Below, piece after piece: positions 57,671 through 64,000 of a stretch of DNA of 64,000 nt. The DNA is from Paramecium octaurelia (Eukaryota > Ciliophora > Oligohymenophorea > Peniculida > Parameciidae), in the NCBI GenBank assembly GCA_905182995.1, contig CAJJDP010000008.1:204506-268505 (forward strand), in the 5' to 3' direction. The notes below the pieces were generated by a model. The model ran no database searches, was not told the origin of the DNA, and saw only the letters and a program-made list of their open reading frames with translations. How positions within the stretch are numbered: position 1 is the stretch's first letter; each line of letters starts with the position of its first letter. A program made the translations under genes and the position numbers.

Positions 57671-60010
57671 ATGTTAAAATAAAATGAAGAAAATGAAATA
57701 CCATTTAATGGTGAATTTGAGGACAGTGAAGAAGAATCAGAAGAGTTTTCTGAGGAAGACTCCGAAGACGACGAGTTGTAAAATAAGAGAAAGAAGAAAA
57801 GAAAATAATTAGTTAATAATAACAAAAGATTGATTATGAATGTATCAGACACCTAATATGCTGCTGTTAAATTCGTGGGCAAAATCTTAAACAAGTTCAA
57901 GTTGCAATACACTCCCTATTTAGAAACCTAAGTATGGGATTTCTGTTGGACTGATAATGCAGTGCTACCTGAAACTCTGGCAAGAATGTAAAGTAAAATA
58001 TATTTAATTATAAAATAGGCCATTAAAGAATTAATCATTTTCCTGGAATGTATTGCATAGCCAGAAAGAACTATTTAGGCAAAAATTTAAATAAAATGGC
58101 TAAACAGTTTCCAGAGGAATTTGATTTTTATCCTAAAACCTGGATGCTACCTTCTGATATTTCAGATCTTAGACAAAACATAGGAAAAATTAAATATTTT
58201 ATTGTTAAGCCAGAAGCATCATGCTAAGGAAGAGGTATGACTGTTAGAAATTATCAAAGGCATATTTTTGACCAAATAAGTTGAATCTATAGCATCTGAA
58301 CATTGTGTAGTTTAGAGATATCTACATAAACCCTTGTTAATAGATGGTTTAAAATTTGACTTTCGCATGTATGTTTTATTGGCAGGTTGTGATCCACTCA
58401 GGTAATTTATAGGATATCCTATATTAGAATATACCTATTTAAGGAAGGATTAGCCAGATTTGCTACACAACCATACTAATAGCCCAATCAAATGAATGCT
58501 GAAGAAATGTGTATGCATCTCACCAATTATGCAATTAATAAAGACAATCCTAATTTTGTGTTCAACACGGATGAAAAATAGTTGGATGTGGGACATAAAA
58601 GAAGTCTTTCTAGTGTTTTTAAATTGTTGTCTGAATAAACTAATATCGATGAATTGATGGCAAAAATAAAGGATTTAATAATAAAAACGTTTTGTTCAGT
58701 ATAACCATTTCTGCAATCCAATTACACTCAACCTGATAACTATGCTAACAATATGTGCTTTGAGATATTGGGATTTGATATCTTAATTGATAATGCATAT
58801 AAACCCTATTTGTTAGAGGTCAATCATACACCAAGTTTCACTGCAGATACTCCTCTAGATGCTATGATTAAAAAGAATCTAATAAGAGACACTATTGCAC
58901 TTATGAATATCAATTTAAAAGTAAAAAATGATCTGTAGCAATTGTAAAAAGAGTAGATGCAAAGAAGAGTGCTTGGAAAAAAACCTAAACTTTCTAATGA
59001 AGAAAAGAAAACTCTCAAATTACAAGCATAAATAGAAAGAGAATAATATGAATCTTAACACTTGGGAAATTTCGAAAAGATATACCCTTGCGATAAATCT
59101 TATGATGAATATTTACAGCATGCTTAAAAAATATATGAAGAATGGACAGGAGCAAGTAACTTAACTCATATCTTTAGATATTCGCAGAAATGTTAAAAAA
59201 GAAAATGCGACTGAGAGAGACAAATTGCCATAGCAAAGACAATTATAACACTCTATAACTATTTAAGGGTCGATTGATTCTAACAATAAACCATCAATGG
59301 ATCCAGCTAAACCATCAATTCGAAAGAGCTTATATAAACATGTACATAGCAAAGTATTTTCTAATATCAACCCGTAAAAATCGATGACAGAATTACCTTA
59401 ATAATAATAAGCCATCGAATATAAATTATAAGATGGAAATGATAATGAAATTGCCTCCGAAGACTAATAAAATAATTTCAAGCAATAAGAAAAGATTGAA
59501 AGATCTAAAAGACCTCCTTCTTTTTATGTTATGAAATCTGTAAAATAAGGCTCAGAATTACAATTAGTAGACTTATTTAACTATAAAAGAATTAGTATTC
59601 CTGAGACTTCTCCCCAATCCTAACCAATTATGTTATAATAATAATCTTTGTAGATTTCATAACAATAATAATAATAATCTCCAAATTTTAAATCAGCTAC
59701 CTAATTGGCTAGACATTTTTCCATTCGCAAAACTAATAAAAGTAAATTAAAACCAAGCGAAAGTGATCAAGAAGCGAAAAAAGATCTGATTCAAGCAGTT
59801 AATCAATATTCTTAATTTTAATAATAATAGTAATAATAGTCATTTTTTTAATCTTAACAATAACATTTATAAAATTAATAATAACAACCGAATGGATCAT
59901 TTGTTAAACCAAAAGTATTTAACTTAAAATTGTAACCACCCCATTTTAAAATACCCTCTCTTCCAATATTAATGCAACAATAAAATTACTATAAATTTAG
60001 ATATGATTGA
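57671..60010 (+). CDS. Tubulin polyglutamylase, TTLL6/TTLL13-like
   Basis: 746 aa with introns of 26, 25, 26 and 22 nt. An acidic N-terminus (about 20 Glu/Asp) precedes the TTL domain: VWDFCWTDNAV, HQRINHFPGMYCIARKNYLG, FYPKTWMLPSD, FIVKPEASCQGRGIFLT, QRYLHKPLLIDGLKFDFRMY, MHLTNYAINK and PYLLEVNHTPSF, with the ATP-grasp Lys, Arg and metal-binding Glu/Asn residues. The text is closest to TTLL6/13 glutamylases, which add Glu chains to axonemal tubulin. The last 250 residues are Gln/Ser-rich, with TAA-coded Gln runs, and basic. Confidence 0.93.
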
Positions 60011-60322
60011 TATTAATTTGCGTTATTATTATTATACCCCAAGTCAATAACGAATCCCTTGTTATTTAAATTTCCTTAGACATTTTATATATAATGTATC
60101 CAGATTGTATTAGTCTGATTGATAAATGTTAATCTAATAGTATTATTTAGTAAATTTATTAATCATCATTTATTTCTAGTTTGTTTATTAATTTTTAATT
60201 GCTTCTTTATTTTATCGTCTATCTTCTAATTTACCCTACAAATGCGAATCGAATGTCAATATTGATCAGGAAAGTGATTATCGTGTAAATGGTATTTAAT
60301 TCTGTTCAACTTGGCTTATCCC
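60011..60322. other. AT-rich intergenic region
   Basis: 312 bp between the TTLL stop and the ATG chosen for the Pho80-like cyclin. Nothing recognisable apart from T-rich stretches. A short upstream exon for the cyclin cannot be excluded. Confidence 0.5.
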
Positions 60323-60879
60323 ATGATCTCAAATGGATATGCTTTAAATATTATTATATATAAATTAATGTTGCAATCAAATCCTCTCCTCTTGACAATC
60401 TCAAATATTTTAGATGAAATAATCAAAGAAACTGATACACTTGAGATAGAGTATAACTCTATTTTTCATGCAAATAAAGCTCCTTCAATTACAATCTACA
60501 ATTACTTGCAAAGAATAGCTAAATACACACATTGTAGTGAATAATGCTTTGTTATTGCTCTTATATACTTAGATAGGTTGTAGGAGAAACATACATATCT
60601 AGTGTTGAATTCCCATTGCATACATAGGTATATATCCATTTTATAAAACCAATATGAAGGTTTCTTTTAATGTCGATTCTGACAGCAATCAAATTTTAAG
60701 ATGACGATTATTACAAAAATGAGTATTATGCGAAAGTCGGAGGAGTAAATTTGAAGGAGATAAATGTGTTGGAGTAAGAATTCTTGGAATACATGGATTA
60801 CTAATTATTCGTAGATGAATAGTAATACGCAATATATGAAAGAAGATTGCTCGAATTTGGTGAGATTGAGATGCCATGA
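60323..60879 (+). CDS. Pho80/P-U-type cyclin
   Basis: 174 aa with a 32-nt intron after CIHR. Conserved text: FHANKAPSITIYNYLQRIAK, CFVIALIYLDRLQEK, then after the splice FLLMSILTAIKFQDDDYYKN, YAKVGGVNLKEINVLEQEFL. This is the single compact cyclin fold of Pho80/PREG1/cyclin U families, which pair with Pho85/CDK5-like kinases. The start is uncertain by a few codons, because the frame is also open a little further upstream. Confidence 0.87.
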
Positions 60880-61079
60880 CAATTTTTGAGGTGTATATTA
60901 ATATTTGATTTTTTGTTCTTTTTGGATATAAATTCTCTTATCAAATCAAAAATAAAATATTCTTCTTTGAAATTCATCATTTTAAATGACTATTTATAGA
61001 GAATCAGAAATAAATAGCTTATATGGTGTATTGTTGATTTCAATAATAAAATATCACTTTAAGTCTTCATTTTTGATCC

Positions 61080-62660
61080 TCATATTAAATTGTTAATTAG
61101 ATCTAATATTTTGTATGAAATCCAATCATCGTAATACTCATGAAATTGCTTTTCAATTAATTTCTGCTCTTCCAAAAGGTTATAGTTGACAAAATTCTGT
61201 TAAACAAATGAGTATTTAAAAATTATAATTAGTAATTCATCAAAATGTTCTTTAACCTAATCCTCAAATTATAAATCGAAATCAAACTTATACTCTTTGT
61301 AGTGCTAATCAGTAATTTTTTTCCATTCTTCTAAAAAAGTAGTATAGATGCCCTTGAAAATTTCCAATAACTTTTCTAGAATTATAACACTAGTTGCAGA
61401 ATATTTGTCAATTATGAAATCCAGATCCACTTTGTTGATAACTTTAAAAGAGTCTTTAAATTTCTCATTCTTTTATTAGAGACTTTGATGATCAAAACAT
61501 TCTGAAGTAACTTTTTCGACAGTATTTTGTACAATGGTATCAGTAAGTTGTAGGAAAAATTCCTCTTATTATTTTTTGATTAGTTTCAACCATTCTTACT
61601 CAATCGTTTCTTTACTCCTATTTTTCACTTGCTAATCTTAATTATCTGTTTCGCTAACTTCATACTTATTTGTCTATCTCAATTCTTCTTCTGTTTGTAA
61701 TTGCTCTTCGCAATTAATGTTACAATTTTCTTCACGTTCCTGTTAAAATATTTCAATTTATTCATTCTTAAATTCCCTAATTTTATTTTCAATTTCTCCC
61801 TTAAATTAGATACTCCAATCGTTAATTTTTCTTGCTTAGCCTTTGACAGACCCAGTCTAACCAAAAAGACTCGCATTCTAACCCCAAGAAGTAATTTTGT
61901 TTAACCATTTATTTCCCACATCTAGATTTCTATCTCTTAAATAATATCATTACATTTAGTAAATTTCTTCCAAGATGTCTCTCATTGATTTGTTTTTGAT
62001 GTTATCTTAATTTAATTCTTGATAACCAATTTAATTCAATAAATTTAAGACTATTGTTTTAATATTTTCTTCATCTTTTTAATTTTATTAGAACAGATAG
62101 TTTGTAAAATTAATTGACTCTATTTCATTGGTATAATCTTAAAATATAAGTATGATATTTTCTGGTTTAATATTTCCATGACAAAGCGAATTTTATTCAA
62201 GTAGGCGAAAATGCTTCAAAATTTCAATTATAATTTTTTTAACTTGTATATTGTTTGCATCCGACTATTTGTTAACCTATTAAATTTATTTTTACAGCAT
62301 ACCATCATATTTAAAAATATATTCAAAGGCCTACAATAGGAAAAGTTAAATTAAATCCAAGCATAATATTGAGTTACCTTTCTTATAGATTCTGTATCAT
62401 ATATTTCTACATTTTTCATTACATCATTCAAAAATTTATCCTTTTGGTCACTATTCTCAAATATTTGCATTCTCATAAAGTTTTCCTTCAACGCATGCAT
62501 GCTATTTTTTTAAATTCTATTATAATTATTAATTCTCTACAGATGATTTTATTGCTTTGAATTTCCCTTTATAATCAAATACACACTAGGATTAATGGTA
62601 TTGTGATGTAATTACCCTATTTCCTAATGTTACACTAGACAGTATGTCAATCGGAGCAAA
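61080..62660 (-). CDS. Pseudokinase-like protein with long helical C-terminus (5' end unresolved)
   Basis: The kinase-like part shows TLGNRCVFDYKGKFKAIKS (Ala-Ile-Lys motif), IIIEILKHFRLL, and CHGNIKPENIILI where HRDxKPxN is expected. The catalytic Asp position of HRD is Asn, so activity is doubtful. An 18-nt intron near 61940 leads to a 290-residue Glu/Lys/Gln-rich helical tail, ending at 61080. Between the N-lobe Lys and the rest the frame changes by one base near the T7 run at 62508-62514, with no good intron. The upstream start was not found. The stop is 200 bp from the Pho80-like cyclin stop. Confidence 0.6.
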
Positions 62661-62763
62661 TTCTCCAGACTAAAAAATAAGCCCTGATGATGTAATAGAA
62701 TTATTAAGTCAGGATTTATGTCGAACAAATCTAATTTGAATTGATAATATAATATATATTTTT

Positions 62764-64000
62764 TCATTATTCTAATTCATTTTGCAATATTCTCTCTTGG
62801 TATACAATGATTTTATTTGAATTGACGCATAAAACTGTTAGAACTCCAATTATTATAAAGAAGAAGATGGCGCCAACTCCAAACTACCACCAAAAGTTCC
62901 TTCTTCTTATTTCTGTCACCCAGAATGTGTAGTCCGGATAGATGTTGTTAATTACAAAGGAGTTTCTGGAGAAATCAGAAGTGTAATTATTAATAGCTAC
63001 CAATTCAATTTCAGTCATATTGAGTGCATGACCAATAGTGGATGTATTTATGCATTAGACCTAATTGACTGTTATCTTAACTTCATTAGTCACAAATAGA
63101 TATTAAAATTCTGTTTGATTTACTTAATACAAAATGGTCTGATTATTGGTGATAATCGGATTGCTGATATTATATTTGGTTAGATTTTATATTCCAATAA
63201 AGCCGACAGGTGAGCCAACATGTTGATACACTTTGTTTGGGTTGAAAGCCACTTTGAGAGTCAAATCGCTAGTGAAATCCTTCAAAGTAGGTATACCGTA
63301 GAGACCAAACACATATTCAGGTTCTCCCAACTCATTGGATTCGGTATAGAAGAACCCAACGATGGCCTCGCCTCCAGAGTAAACTCCTAGGGTTTGGTAT
63401 TTGGCAAAGGAAATGAGTTTATAAATTAAGTCCACTGTAGCTGATCCACTTCTTTCGATGATGGGTAGTGTCACCTAGAACAGATACGAATTGGAAGTAG
63501 TAGATATCAAAAATGGGGTTGACAAATAAGTATTCGTAATCCAACCAATCGAAATTGAAGTAACACCCAATATTTACACTCCATCTAATTTATATAAACA
63601 GTAAATAAATACTTGGTAATTAAGACTAATAAGCTCCATACTTGGCAATATTTTTGTACAAGAATTGTAATACAGAATTTTGGTATAAAATGATTACTCC
63701 TGCATCCATATTGGATAAGAATTTCTTGACAAAATCTCTGTTGAGTAATGTTCTATTTCTTCTAGCAGCCTATAATTCCAATTCCTCAGCATCAACTACA
63801 AATAATGAATAACTCATCATTGGATAAACAAGGTTGTATTACATTTTATTTTAAAGCACCAAAGTTGAATTGCTTGCACTCACGTTAACAGTCAAAATGA
63901 ACTGACTATATTCTAATGCCAATATATTATATTAAAATTAAGCAGATTTTAGATTAGGATAAGCTGTTTAACTCAGTAGTTAATATCCTGAAAATCCTAG
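62764..64000 (-). CDS. Single-pass membrane protein with large ectodomain, 3' part (gene continues beyond window)
   Basis: The frame enters from the right edge and ends at TGA 62764-62766; one 28-nt intron lies near 63600. About 345 residues of extracytosolic sequence (SNMDAGVIILYQNSVLQFLY, NGVQILGVTSISIGWITNTY, GSPVGFIGI) alternate strands and helices in a manner reminiscent of Cache-type sensor domains, with several Asn glycosylation sites. A single TM helix (FGVGAIFFFIIIGVLTVL) and a short charged cytosolic tail of about 25 residues follow. Cache similarity is an impression. The N-terminus is not in the window. Confidence 0.7.

Noticed and set aside
62641..62748. Short + strand ORF MSIGANSPDQKISPDDV
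   Set aside because: 31 codons, lies opposite the kinase-like N-lobe that contains an AIK motif; kept only as a remote alternative.

Overview
The window is protein-coding, AT-rich ciliate DNA that looks like a macronuclear scaffold of Paramecium. Four things point there. TAA and TAG are read as glutamine throughout, and TGA is the only stop in every conserved gene. Introns are tiny (mostly 18-36 nt, GTA...TAG). Genes are packed only tens of bases apart. Trichocyst matrix protein genes are present. A standard-code ORF scan breaks nearly every gene here, so the models below were read by eye with the ciliate code and spliced by hand. For most spliced genes the exon total is an exact multiple of three.

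Left part (1-15 kb): 3' end of a MAP3K-type kinase (+), a twin CX3C small TIM-like gene (-), an 86-aa protein (-), a BRE1-like RING ligase (+), an NRF6-type acyltransferase (+), a START-domain protein (+), a RING+PHD protein (-), an AAAP amino-acid transporter (+), the INO80 ATPase (-), a 64-aa ORF (+) and a trichocyst matrix protein (+). 15.3-23.7 kb: PRP8, the spliceosome core (-), interrupted by a 622-N gap whose two flanks are the same 731 bp, so the assembly duplicates part of the gene.

Middle (23.7-49 kb): an uncertain small gene (+), a PTEN phosphatase with a Cys-rich tail (-), a polytopic membrane protein (-), a poorly resolved + strand stretch, a large TmcB-like multi-TM PAS protein (-), a 211-aa coiled-coil protein (-), a four-TM protein (-), a 74-aa putative mitochondrial protein (+), an ODAD1/CCDC114-like dynein docking protein (+), a 613-aa protein of unknown role (+), a 114-aa membrane protein (+), an ORF broken by two in-frame TGAs (-), an STK32/YANK-like kinase (-), an unknown gene with an apparent frameshift (-), a PP2C phosphatase (+), a seven-TM receptor fused to a PIP kinase (-) and a second trichocyst-matrix-like secreted coiled coil (-).

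Right part (49-64 kb): a small + ORF, a kinase with DFN in place of DFG (+), a damaged or mis-sequenced gene (-), ERO1 (+), a RING-CH membrane ligase (-), a Rab GTPase (-), an A/B-type cyclin (+), a TTLL6/13-type tubulin polyglutamylase (+), a Pho80-like cyclin (+), a pseudokinase with HGN in place of HRD (-) and the 3' part of a single-pass receptor-like protein (-) that runs off the window. Neighbours show no operon logic. The content is housekeeping (splicing, chromatin, ER oxidation), ciliary (docking complex, glutamylation), secretory (trichocysts, Rab) and signalling. No CRISPR, rRNA, tRNA, transposon or virus was seen.
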